Position numbers and translations under genes: made by a program
Origin: Prunus persica
Taxonomy: Eukaryota; Streptophyta; Magnoliopsida; Rosales; Rosaceae
DNA: 64,000 bases
Reading direction: 5' to 3'
Assembly (NCBI RefSeq): GCF_000346465.2
Contig: NC_034015.1
Location: forward strand, 19,902,462-19,966,461
Shown: piece by piece, positions 31,500-42,097 of the stretch
How the letters are laid out: the number at the start of each line of letters is the position of its first letter
Position numbering within the stretch: position 1 is the first letter of the stretch
Notes under the pieces: generated by a model
What the model saw: the letters and a program-made list of their open reading frames with translations, nothing else
Databases searched by the model: none
Told to the model about the DNA's origin: nothing

Positions 31500-34400
31500 G
31501 ATTGAACTCCATCAAATTTCTACCACTAGACCATACTCTCTGTACCAAATTTCACAACTTTTCTCTCCCCATCACTGTTCTCTGGACCAAGCAGCTGGAT
31601 TTAGGGTTTCCTCTTTTCTCTTCGAACTCAGGTATCCCTTTGTCTCACCTGGTATGTGTCCCTTCTTATATGTTGGTATGTTTTATGGAAAATTTTCAGC
31701 TAGGCTGATTAAATCAGTTTTATTTCATTGATTTCCTTTTTGGCTTGTGAAATATTTGGGAAATCGATATTTTTTTAGATCGAATCTCATTATTCAGTTA
31801 ATTTTCCATCTTATCTGACTCTACGTTGTTGAAATTCTGCATTTTTTATTGTTGAAAGTTCATAGCTTTGAATTTTGTCGATTTTTTATTATATATTTAG
31901 TTAAAGAATGGGATAATCTGGTGAGGAGCAGATCTAGGTGGGTACCCTTGTTTGGTTGCTAAGCAAATGGAGGAATATTAGACTTAACAAAAGTCTGGGT
32001 CTTATGCTCTTTATTCTTTTTGTTTCCAGCAAGTGGAAATCTTTGGCTCAAAACCGACCTGTATATATAGTTAGGGTCAGTTGCATGGATTTTATCTTTT
32101 GAGATCAGTAATAATTTATTCTTTTTGTTTCCAGCAAGTGGAAATCTTTGGCTCAAAACCGACCTGTATATATAGTTAGGGTCAGTTGCATGGATTTTAT
32201 CTTTTGAGATCAGTAATAATTTGAGGTTTGAAATTGTGGGTTTTTCTTTCCCACTGTACCCATTACTAGATATGGTCTAAGATCTCGGATCTATTTAATC
32301 ATGAAAGTCTCTCTGAATTGTTCTTTTTATACACTAGAATGGGCTGGTGTTTGTTTAAGGCTATCTTGCTTCTGTATAGTATGCCTCCACTAATAAGAAT
32401 TGTCGCTGCAAAAGCAAGATTGATTATAGCTGATTCCATGAATGGCTGATTATAGATATGACTGAAATCACTATTTGTAGGAGTTGGGTGGAAAATGTTG
32501 GCTAGGGGGACCTCTTTAAGGCTCTTCTATTTGCGTAACATCAGTAATTTTTCTTTACTATGAAGTTTGGACCTAATTGTCTGGCTAATGATCTAAACTA
32601 AAACACTTGCAAAAGCCATTGCGTGTGTGTTGTAGTCCCACTAAACCAAATGATGGCTCCCAATGTAATTATTGTAAGCAGTGCTCACGTTCATGCCTAA
32701 GCAAGAGATGTTTAGTTATACATTGATATTTTTTTAATAGCCAATCCATGCATGATTACCATGACTTTGTCTCATCTCTGTGTCCTTGTTATGCATGGAA
32801 GTGAGGCATTGAACATTCATTGTTCTTGCAGGCATCACTTTTCAGAATGGTCGCTCTTTGTGTTGGTGTCGATGGTGTTGGGGATTTAGTCTGAAGAGAA
32901 TAGACAACTGGAAGGGATTATTCTTGACCTCAACTGATATTCTTCATTTTCTTTCTGAAAAAAATGGAGGATGAAAATGGACTTGAGCTTAGCTTGGGTC
33001 TATCTTGTGGTGGATCATCTGCCAAATTCAAGGGTAAAAGTGGTGCTCCCTCGAATACTAAAGCAGAAGAAGGTGATAGAAGCAGCAAACTAGCGGATGA
33101 TTTTAAGGACTTTCTTCATGGTGGGGCTCAGAAACAAGACTCAAGTAGTAGCTCTCAAAGAAGTGATTCAGTGAAACCTAAGGAAAACTTCTTTAATGAC
33201 CTTTCCAAGGCCAATGTTGATGCAGATGCGTCAATCAACTTGAACGGGAGAGGAGTCTGGGTTGCCAACAATAACAAGTCTGATGAATTAGAAGAGGAAA
33301 AACGGTCAGAGGCTGGAAACAAACGCAAGAGTTTGTTCAACGAGATGAACCATCAAAAGAAGCATGAGAGAGAAACTCATTACACTGATATGCATGACAA
33401 GACGAGAACATCACACATTTCCATAACAGAGGATGGCTCAACTGCTGAAAATGAAGACGTGGCAGATTCTGAAGTGGAGGGTTCATCCTCAGTGCTGATT
33501 TCCCAACATGATGAGGGATCAAAGCGATTTGTTGGATCCGATGACTCTTCCGAAGCTCAGAAGGAGGTTCGCCGGTTTGCTGAATCAAGTGTTGTGGACC
33601 TAAATGGGCAGAAGAGGTTTAATATTTCAGCTGAAAATAAGCTTGGGAACATGGCATATGGCAGTCCATTCTCAGTGCAATCAGTAAACATGATGAACAT
33701 GCCTTACTCTCTTCCTATGAAGGAGTCTAGCTCTGTTGGTGCCACCAGCACATCGGGTCATCCGATGCATGGAATGATGCAGGTGATGCCTACTGTGACT
33801 AGTGAGCGATCAGGGACTCAACCTGTGAATCCTGGAAACTTGCCAGTTTTGTTTGGCTATTCACCAGTCCAGCTCCCAATGTTGGATAAGGATAATTCTT
33901 GGGGTTTGGTTCCTCACACTCAACAATTCCATCCTTCCTATGCTGGCAGAAATCCACCAAACTCAGGTAACTATATTTATGTATTGGAAATTCTAGGTGT
34001 CCTTTGTGCATGCTGAAAATGAACAGCTCATGGTTGAATTGCTGATCTTGACCAGTTTACTGTCTGTCACTGCCTTGGACCCTGCTTAATGCAAGGTCCA
34101 TGACTTGAACTCTGAAAAAGGTTCGAACTGGGATTACTTGTTTTTACTTAATGTGTTGAAGGCTTTGTGAACGAGTGACATGGTAATGGAAGGTTCAAGA
34201 TGAGACTCGTGTCTATGATTCCTGCAAACAGATCTACATCAATGCATGTATTTTTCTTAAGAAACCATGGGAACCGCCTCTAATTTTATTCTTCTCAAGC
34301 TTTGCCTTACCTTGGTACTTGATTTATAATATAAAAAAATTGCCTTTCTATGTTTCTTGTACAAGTTTCTGATTCTACTGATCTTTTTAGTGTTGAAACT

Positions 34401-34968
34401 CATAGTATTGCTTCAGTAGATGAAGAAGACCCCTCTGTTTCTTTCTCACCCTTCTTGTATTGATGCAGCTGGGATGCAAGTAATTTCACATAATTCATCT
34501 GATGTAGCACAATATGATGGGAGGATGTTAGAACGTGGCAGAGGCGATGGCAAACAGAATGTCACTGAAGAGGGCTCCTCTTCTCAGGCAGAAGAAGACA
34601 TGAAAGTAAACAGCACAAACCTCAGGATAAAAGATGCACCTGACCGCTCAACGGCAGAGGACTTCTCTCTTGATTTTTCAGCTATAAAACCAGGTATTGC
34701 TGCAGACATAAAATTTGGGGGATCTGGTTCCCGCCCAAATCTGCCATGGGTTTCTACCAAAGGTCCAGGCCCAAACGGTAGGACAATTTCTGGCGTTACT
34801 TACAGATATGGGGCAAACCAAATCAGGATAGTTTGTGCTTGCCATAGTTTGCACATGTCCCCCGAAGAGTTTGTTCGTCATGCAAGCGAAGAACCTTCTA
34901 ATCCCGAAAGTGGCACTGGTATGGCGACGTTTCCAAATGGCAATCCTGCGGCCTCTGCTCAGAGCTGA
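31500..34968 (+). CDS. NINJA: NINJA (Novel Interactor of JAZ), jasmonate-signalling repressor adaptor
   Basis: Coding exons 32964-33966 and 34469-34968 join to 500 residues plus stop. An upstream non-coding exon probably ends at the donor CTCAG/GTATCC at 31631, and the leader intron ends at TTGCAG before 32832. The protein begins MEDENGLELSLGLSCGGSSA. The LELSLGLS at residues 7-14 is an EAR motif that recruits TOPLESS co-repressors. A middle region includes GSTAENEDVADSEVEGSS and LPVLFGYSPVQLPMLDKD. The C-terminal domain (FSAIKPGIAADIKFGGSGSR, then TYRYGANQIRIVCACHSLHM and SPEEFVRHASEE) binds the TIFY motif of JAZ proteins. NINJA thus links JAZ repressors to TOPLESS in the nucleus. Length and motifs agree with Arabidopsis NINJA. 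The leader intron carries a perfect 105-bp tandem duplication. Confidence 0.93.
32010..32219. repeat. Perfect 105-bp tandem duplication in the NINJA leader intron
   Basis: Copy 1 at 32010-32114 and copy 2 at 32115-32219 are identical in every base I compared. Each carries a pyrimidine tract ending CTTTTTGTTTCCAG, which looks like a 3' splice site. The duplication is therefore very young, or it could be an assembly artefact. Confidence 0.95.
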
Positions 34969-36477
34969 TTCTGTACCATGTGTGCGGTATGTTTAACCAA
35001 ACTAATAAATATCAATACATGGTCAGGAAAACCTGGCGACGTTTCGGTATCTTTAACTTATCTCTGTACTTGTGTAGTAATAGCCTCCTCCTATCAGTTC
35101 CCTCATCTGCTGGAATCTAGTATTTGCAGGTGTATGTAATAATATTCCATCATTATTCCATTGTGATATTTAAGGCAAAATATTTCAGTTCTACCCTAGT
35201 AGTTCTTGAGCAAGGTGTCTTTACTTATAAATTCCGTTTAAACTTGAAGACAATCTTTACAACAATTCATGGAATTTCTGAGTTTTAAGCGTTATGCATG
35301 GGAAAATTTGTAGCAGTGTGTCTTCTTCACGGGGGAGAACCTGTGCAAAATCCTAAACTAAACAAATATTCGTTGCTTGTGTCAAATAACTACTGGATTT
35401 GCTTACTGCCCCACCATCCTCCATGTGCCTTCTTTGGAACACTGGCGGATTTGTTGTGTTCGTGTTTTGTTTCATACAGCTTGGTTTCCCAAATGAGTAT
35501 CTGAAAATTTGTATTCTTTGGAAAAAAAAATATTAATAAATAATAAAATGAGGTGCCTGCATACAACAATTTTACTAGGGATGACAGGCCGTTTCCCTTG
35601 CTTCTAGGTCTATGACATTAGCAAATGCTGTTTTTATGGGCATGCTTAAATTAAAAAGATTACTTTTGAGTCTTTGACAGGGTCAGCAAAGCATTGCAAA
35701 ATAAAGAAAGCAGCAAGTTGTAATTATGAATGCTACATGTTATTAAAAAAAATAATTAGTTTCAGTTTTATTGAACAGAGAGCAAAACCAATCTGAAATT
35801 ATTATTTTTTTCAATGGAATTGGAGTTTCAACTCAATGAACTGGTCATCAAATTCAAACCAGTTCAAGGTTGCATGTAGAAAACACAAGTGGTTTAGCTG
35901 AGTTACTTTTCATGCCTAATTGATGTCCTAAGCACTGAGATCACCGGCCCGATCCTTGACTTTCTGAGCAATGCTAAGCAGCACCTAATGCACGCAGCTT
36001 ATACGGCTTTGACTTTCATTTGTCTCTCATTAAGAGCCTTGATGGTTTTGATAAGATCTCTTAATTTAGTCAAATCACAATTAAGCAACTCTCATTTGCC
36101 ATTAAAAAGCTTGATATTTGATAAGCTAAGCTCTCCAAATTTACTCAAATCACAGAAAAGTTGTCTCATTACTAAAACTCTGAGAAGACGAAGCAAATTA
36201 CCATAAGAAGCAATATTTGTCCACATCCAATTCCTCCTCTCCCCACGTTCTCTTCACTTCTGAAGTCTAATCCTTTATATATTGCAGTATGAAAATGATT
36301 TATCAAATCTGGACATACAAGAAGAATCCAACAAAACTGACAAGTCACAAACCAGATTGACAAATACCCTTTGAGGAAGAGACTTTAAAAAGTCCACGCA
36401 TAGCAAACCAATCCTCACCCTTTTCCCCTAAACTTTCCGACTTCTTTACAAACTCATATCTGCATATATGTATATAT
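34969..36477. other. Intergenic region between NINJA and the ATL genes
   Basis: It holds the NINJA 3' flank and AT-rich sequence. No coding exon was recognised. The last 400 bases are the upstream region of ATL copy 1; parts (AAAAAGTCCACGCATAGCAAACC, split across 36389-36411) recur before ATL copy 2 at about 38581. Confidence 0.5.
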
Positions 36478-37821
36478 ATGTACATACAGCTCCTTTTTTC
36501 CTTTACAGAATGCTTTCCAAAGATTATTAGAATTCTGGGCCAGTTTCAAAATTTCAACTTTCCAATGTTTCATTCAAGCTTGATTGTTTTACTTCTCAAC
36601 TGTGTGGTCTTCCATGTTGAAGCACAAATCTCAGGGTCAAATTTTCCTTCTGATGAACAGTCAAATTTTGAACCAAGTGTTGCTGTGGTTATTGGTATTC
36701 TCGCTATCATGTTCGCGTTAACTTTTGTTCTCCTTGTCTATGCTAAGTTCTGCCACAGAAGAGCTTATGTTGGTGGCAACAATCACCGAAGAACAGAAGT
36801 TATCAGCACAAGCTCTCGATTTTCCGGTATTGACAAGACAGTGATTGAGGCACTTCCTTATTTCAGATTCTCCTCTCTTAGAGGGTCCAAGGAAGGTCTT
36901 GAATGTTCAGTCTGCCTGTCAAAATTCGAAGATATTGAAGTTCTCAGATTGCTGCCCAAATGCAAACATGCTTTTCACATTAGCTGCATTGATCACTGGC
37001 TGGAAAAACACTCAAGCTGTCCTCTGTGCAGGCACAGAATTAGTTCTGAGGACCTAACCTTCATTACCTACTCAGATAGCATGAGGGTCTTCTGGAATAG
37101 CCAATCAGAACATCGACAAGACTCAAACATAGAGCTCTTTGTTCAGAGAGAGGAAGATCGCCGCGGTTCTTCAAGGTTCAGCATAGGAAGCAGCTTTCGG
37201 AAAACTGAAAAGGCTGTTGATAAAGAAGAGGAATTGCTAATCCTAGAAGAAGGTGCTGATATGTCAAAGGAGGATCAGAAAATCCTGCACAAGCACAAAC
37301 ACAAAATTGTTGTGTCTGATCTTGAGTTTAAGAACAGATGGAGCAATGTGAGTTCCTCTGACCTCATGTTCCTAAATTCTGAGATGCTTAACACAATGTC
37401 AAGCAATAGATTCTCTTCCGCACGTTTAAATCATGAGCCTGCAACAGCAACGGGAAATGAGGAGATTATGAAGATTAGGGAGGAGATGGAGATGAAAAGA
37501 TTGTTTGAGAATAAAGTTAGTACAATGAACAAAAATGCTTCAGCTTCAAGCCCGACTTTTCCTTCCACATCAGATTACATAGCAACTTCAGCCCATGCCT
37601 CAAGGTCTATGAATCAAGGTGAGAAAAGATCAATGTCAGAAATCACTGCTCTTTCAAGATTTGGGAATTTAGGTTTTAAGAACAGGAATAAGGAGCCTTC
37701 TCTGCTTGAAAACAATGTGAAGGAGGAAAGAATGAGGCGGCTTTGGTTGCCCATTGCCCGAAGAACAGTCCAGTGGTTTGCCAACAGAGAGAAAAGGACT
37801 CAACAGCCTTTAGATGTATAA
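36478..37821 (+). CDS. ATL42: RING-H2 E3 ubiquitin ligase, ATL42/ATL12-like, copy 1
   Basis: An intronless ATL-type E3 ligase. The frame opens at ATG 36478 (447 residues), but an in-frame ATG at 36565 (418 residues) starts MFHSSLIVLLLNCVVFHVEA, a good signal sequence, and is shared with copy 2. I favour 36565 as the conserved start. A membrane segment follows (VVIGILAIMFALTFVLLVYA), then the GLD-like box SRFSGIDKTVIEALPYFRFS. The RING-H2 domain reads CSVCLSKFEDIEVLRLLPKC and then KHAFHISCIDHWLEKHSSC-PLC, with the C3H2C3 ligands in order. The C-terminal tail is long and conserved (KHKHKIVVSDLEFKNRWSNV). The domain order predicts a membrane-bound E3. The ATG used by copy 2 is out of frame here because of one extra T. 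Confidence 0.9.
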   Translation: MYIQLLFSFTECFPKIIRILGQFQNFNFPMFHSSLIVLLLNCVVFHVEAQISGSNFPSDEQSNFEPSVAVVIGILAIMFALTFVLLVYAKFCHRRAYVGGNNHRRTEVISTSSRFSGIDKTVIEALPYFRFSSLRGSKEGLECSVCLSKFEDIEVLRLLPKCKHAFHISCIDHWLEKHSSCPLCRHRISSEDLTFITYSDSMRVFWNSQSEHRQDSNIELFVQREEDRRGSSRFSIGSSFRKTEKAVDKEEELLILEEGADMSKEDQKILHKHKHKIVVSDLEFKNRWSNVSSSDLMFLNSEMLNTMSSNRFSSARLNHEPATATGNEEIMKIREEMEMKRLFENKVSTMNKNASASSPTFPSTSDYIATSAHASRSMNQGEKRSMSEITALSRFGNLGFKNRNKEPSLLENNVKEERMRRLWLPIARRTVQWFANREKRTQQPLDV

Positions 37822-37917
37822 TATGGATCAATGCTTCCCTAGAATGTTGAATATTCTTTTCATGGAAGCATTCAAGTTTATAGACTTTAGGCAGTTTGCT
37901 TAAAAATTCAAGATGAA

Positions 37918-37938
37918 CACACACACACACACACACTT
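37918..37938. repeat. (CA)n microsatellite
   Basis: About ten CA dinucleotides lie in the 3' flank of ATL copy 1. Confidence 0.95.
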
Positions 37939-38687
37939 TGAAAACTGTTTTATTTATGGATTCTTTGGCCAATAGCTATACATGTCAATAGAATTTTCTT
38001 ATCAAATTCCAAAAACCAACTTCTTGAATCAATCTAATTGTATGTTGTTGCTTGCTTTTGCTTAGTAAGAATATTCCTCTTTGCCAAGAAAGGAACATAG
38101 GCGACAGCAAGTCATTACTAAAATTCTAAGACAAAGCAATCCAATTATCAAACTGAAACATAAGGGGGAGAAATTACCTGTGAAAAGCTCATAACCAAAA
38201 TTTTCAATTTCTTTAACCAAGTTTCACATGGTATACTTGGTATATATGAAAGCATTAGTTTAATATGGTTTATCTTAACATGATTGATGTCATATGGCAG
38301 CTGCTGCTTATATTATTATAATGTAGGATGATTACGCAAGAAACGCCTATCGCCTACCATAAGAAGCCATGTATTGTCTACGTGCAATAAATCCTCTCTC
38401 ACCTCTTCATCACTTCTTAAGTATAAATTACCTTACCACGCCGCAGTATAAAAATGATTTATCAAATTGGGATGGAACACACAGGAACAACCCCAGAAGA
38501 AATTCCTATCAAAAAAGAAAAACCCCAGAAGAAACCAAAAAAACTATTTTTTTATTTAGATTTATTGAGGAAGAGACATTAAAAAGTCCATGCATAGCAA
38601 ACCCATCCTCACCCTTTTCCCCTAAACTTCAGGTTCTCCCACAAACATATATCTATATATGTATTATAATTTCTTTGTCTTTACAGA

Positions 38688-40013
38688 ATGCTTCCTAGGA
38701 TGATTAAAATTTTGGGTCAGTTCCAAGATTTCAATCTTCCAATGTTTCATTCAAACATGATTGTTTTACTTCTCAATTGCGTAGTCTTCCATGTTGAAGC
38801 ACAATCCTTAGGCAGCAGCACAGATACTACTTCTGAGGAACAATCTAGTTTTCAACCAGGTGTTCATATGGTTATTGGTGTTCTCTCTATCATGTTTGCA
38901 CTAACTTTTGCTCTCCTTGTCTATGCTAAACACTGCCATAGAGAAGCTCCTGTTTATGGAAACAATCACACGGGTACAAGACTTATCAGCACTAGCTCTC
39001 GATTTTCCGGTATTGACAAGACAGTGATTGAGGCACTTCCTTTTTTCAGATTCTCCTCTCTTAAAGGGTCAAAGGAAGGTCTTGAATGTTCAGTCTGCCT
39101 GTCAAAATTCGAAGATATTGAAGTTCTCAGATTGCTGCCCAAATGCAAACATGCTTTTCACATTAGCTGCATTGATCACTGGCTGGAAAAGCACTCAAGC
39201 TGTCCTCTGTGCAGACACAAGGTTAGTTCTGAGGACCTAACATTCATTACCTACTCAAATAGCATGAGGTTCTTGTGGAATAACCAATCAGAGCACCGAC
39301 AAGACTCGAATATAGAGCTCTTTGTTCGGAGAGAGGAAGAGCATCGTGGTTCTTCAAGATTCAGCATAGGAGGCAGCTTTCGAAAATCCGAAAAGGTTGT
39401 TGATAAGGAAGAGGAAATGTTAATCCAAGAAGAAGCTGCTGATGAGACAGAAGAGGGTCAGAAAATCCTGCACAAGCACAAACACAAAATTGTTGTGTCT
39501 GACTTTGAGTTTAAGAACAGATGGAGCAACGTGAGTTCCTCTGACCTCATGTTCCTGAACTCAGAGATGCTTAATACAATGTCAAGCAATAGATTCTCTT
39601 CCGCACATTTTATTAATGAGCAGTTTTCAACTGCGGAAACAACAGGGAATGAGGACATTATGAAGATTAGGGAGGAGATGGGGATGAAAAGATTGTTTGA
39701 GAACAAAGTTAGTACAATGAACAAAAACAGTACAGCTTCAAACCCAATTTTACCTTCTACATCAGATGGCATAGCAACTTCAGCTGATGCCTCAAGTTCT
39801 ATGAATCCAGGTGAGAAAAGATCAATGTCAGAAATCACTGCTCTTTCAAGATTTGGGAATTTGGGTTTTAAGAACAGGACCAGGGAGCCTTCTTTGCTTG
39901 AAAACAATTTGAAAGAGGAAAGGAGGAGGAGGCTTTGGTTGCCAATTGCCAGAAGAACAGTCCGGTGGTTTGCCAACAGAGAGAAAAGGCCTCAACAGCC
40001 TTTAGATGTGTAA
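38688..40013 (+). CDS. ATL42: RING-H2 E3 ubiquitin ligase, ATL42/ATL12-like, copy 2
   Basis: An intronless gene of 441 residues starting MLPRMIKILGQFQDFNLPMF. The signal segment (MIVLLLNCVVFHVEAQ), membrane helix (VIGVLSIMFALTFALLVYAK), GLD-like box SRFSGIDKTVIEALPFFRFS and complete RING-H2 (CSVC, C-K-H-AFH, C, CPLC) match copy 1. The tail ends with ANREKRPQQPLDV, also as in copy 1. The RING region is essentially identical at protein level, while the tail has small indels. The gene lies about 0.9 kb behind copy 1 in the same orientation, so this is a tandem duplication. The copies share part of the upstream region. No frame damage is seen. Confidence 0.92.
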   Translation: MLPRMIKILGQFQDFNLPMFHSNMIVLLLNCVVFHVEAQSLGSSTDTTSEEQSSFQPGVHMVIGVLSIMFALTFALLVYAKHCHREAPVYGNNHTGTRLISTSSRFSGIDKTVIEALPFFRFSSLKGSKEGLECSVCLSKFEDIEVLRLLPKCKHAFHISCIDHWLEKHSSCPLCRHKVSSEDLTFITYSNSMRFLWNNQSEHRQDSNIELFVRREEEHRGSSRFSIGGSFRKSEKVVDKEEEMLIQEEAADETEEGQKILHKHKHKIVVSDFEFKNRWSNVSSSDLMFLNSEMLNTMSSNRFSSAHFINEQFSTAETTGNEDIMKIREEMGMKRLFENKVSTMNKNSTASNPILPSTSDGIATSADASSSMNPGEKRSMSEITALSRFGNLGFKNRTREPSLLENNLKEERRRRLWLPIARRTVRWFANREKRPQQPLDV

Positions 40014-42097
40014 CATGGATCAATGGAAGCTTAAAGTTTCATAGGTTTTAGGTGGTTTTTGTTTATAAGTTCAACAGGAACAGACACACACTTTGAATTG
40101 AACACTGTTTCATTTATGAATTCCATAGTGAGCATTTTCAATTCTTAAGGATAATATTTTTCTTATCAAATTTCAAATACCAACTTCTTGAATCAATGTA
40201 ATGATACATTGCTGTTTGCTTGACATATTTATAAATTTACAGTTCCCACATTTTAAAGTCAAATTTATTTACCATCTTTTAAAACATAGTTATCTAATTA
40301 CCTGTAGGAATATGTCATGCATAATAATTTTAAAATAGGAGGATCATGCACTTTGAAACCATCGAAATAAAACTTTCATCAGTCTGTTATCTTCTTTTTT
40401 TTTTTTATATGTCAATCACCGGAATCTTGACATAAAAAATTAAATTTTTTTTTCCAAACCTATCTAAGCCGCTAGCGTAAGAGTTGTAATATTATAATTT
40501 ATCACCGCTGTGGTATTGACGTAAGAGCTGAGCCTGCTTTATCTGTCTTCAAGGAAACCATCCATGAATTAACTTTGCATGTTTATGTAAATTAATTGTT
40601 AGTTTAGTTTATATATATATATATATATATTTTTTGTCCTTACAGGTTACAAGTTGGCTAGATACCCCATAATTAATATTTTTTATATATATTTTTCTGC
40701 TTTTTAAAAAAAAAAATAATGGTAGTTGACTCGTTCTTGTCTAATTCGTTTATTAGTTTAAGATTTATTATTATGGTTGTTATAGTACTTGGATTAAATT
40801 ATTATGTGGAGTAGGTGCTCTCTTTTCCGTGTCATTATATAATTTGTAAAACATATCAAGGAAAGTATAAGCCAACAAAAAAGTCTAGCCTAACAGAATT
40901 ATAGTTACTTGTGTGCGAAATTCCCCTACTCTTTAGTTTAGATTATTATTTGTACTAAAAAAATGATAATAAAAGTTTAGATTATTATTTGTATTAAAAA
41001 AATGATAATAAAAATTAAGCAAATCTGGCAAAATTTTAAAATTAATTTTAAAAGAGCATATTAAAGTTAACCCATTTTGAAGTGAGGAAATTTTCTTGAT
41101 GATTGTTGCAGACCAACATTCGGCAGCTCCTTTTAATTATAAATTGCAGATTTCCTTCACTGCAAAATGTTGGTTCCATGTGGAGCTCCAAGTGGCACTT
41201 GCACCATTGAAGCAAGTTCGTGGACAGAGTGGAAAGAAAGATTGCAGCTAAGGGTTTGAAAGTTGGATTTGGTAAGCAAGCAGCATTAGCTCCACATTGA
41301 GGGCTTGAGACGACGTTGCTGGGCCTCCTATGAATGTAGGCAAATATAATTTCGTTGACGAAACTAACTTATTATTAGGAATAGGCCTGCACTGAAACCA
41401 TGCAATAATTGACAGAATACGACCCTAGCAATGTCAAAAGCAAATTGAACAAGCAAAGCATCAGAGAAGATGTGAGAGGAAGATATAAATTTTGCTGGAG
41501 ACCAATCAGTAAGGATTTCCAAAAATCAGAGCTCAAGTATTTACAACATAAAAGAAAATGGTACAAGAGAATTTGAATAGTAAACGATAAGAATAACGGA
41601 TGATGGAAACTCGAGAAGCCACTTGGCTAAGTCAAATCAAATTTCTGTAGCTACTATTACAGAAGTAGAGTGGAAAGGTATAATATCATCAAGGAAGGAG
41701 CCCTCATTCATCTACACATATATGATATATGTATTTACAGAGGAGGGAGATTCACCAAAATCTCACCAAAATCAAAAGAAAAAGGAAGAGAAAAATCTAT
41801 GAGCCGACCTCTCCACTGAACTAGTCAAAAGGCTAATTAGCAGCAGCCTGTGATCCCACAAGATATATACTCTTCTAATGCTACTATATATAATTGGGTA
41901 AAATATAACAGGACCATAAGTGAGTTTCAGGCTCAGTCACAGGCTTGTAACTCCTGCATTTCTTTCCTCGATTATTTTGTACGTCCTCGGTGGGTTGTTG
42001 TTGTTCAGCAAAGCTGTGAGTCAAATCTCACAGCAGTAAAGAAGGTCCACCTGCGAAATTGTTTACAAAGGTGGAAAATCCTCTATTTTTCATCCTA
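40014..42097. other. Intergenic region between ATL copy 2 and the PP2C-kinase gene
   Basis: AT-rich, with an (AT)n tract at about 40608-40631. A 39-bp tandem duplication lies at 40935-40973 and 40974-41012 (AGTTTAGATTATTATTTGTA...). No gene was recognised. From about 41640 it is probably the 3' untranslated region of the minus-strand gene. Confidence 0.5.

Noticed and set aside
39458..39976. 172-codon minus-strand open frame in ATL copy 2
   Set aside because: It is antisense to the ATL coding region and no equally long counterpart is seen in copy 1, as expected for chance.
41100..41300. Possible gene fragment near CAAGTTCGTGGACAGAGTGG
   Set aside because: No frame gave a recognisable protein motif on either strand.
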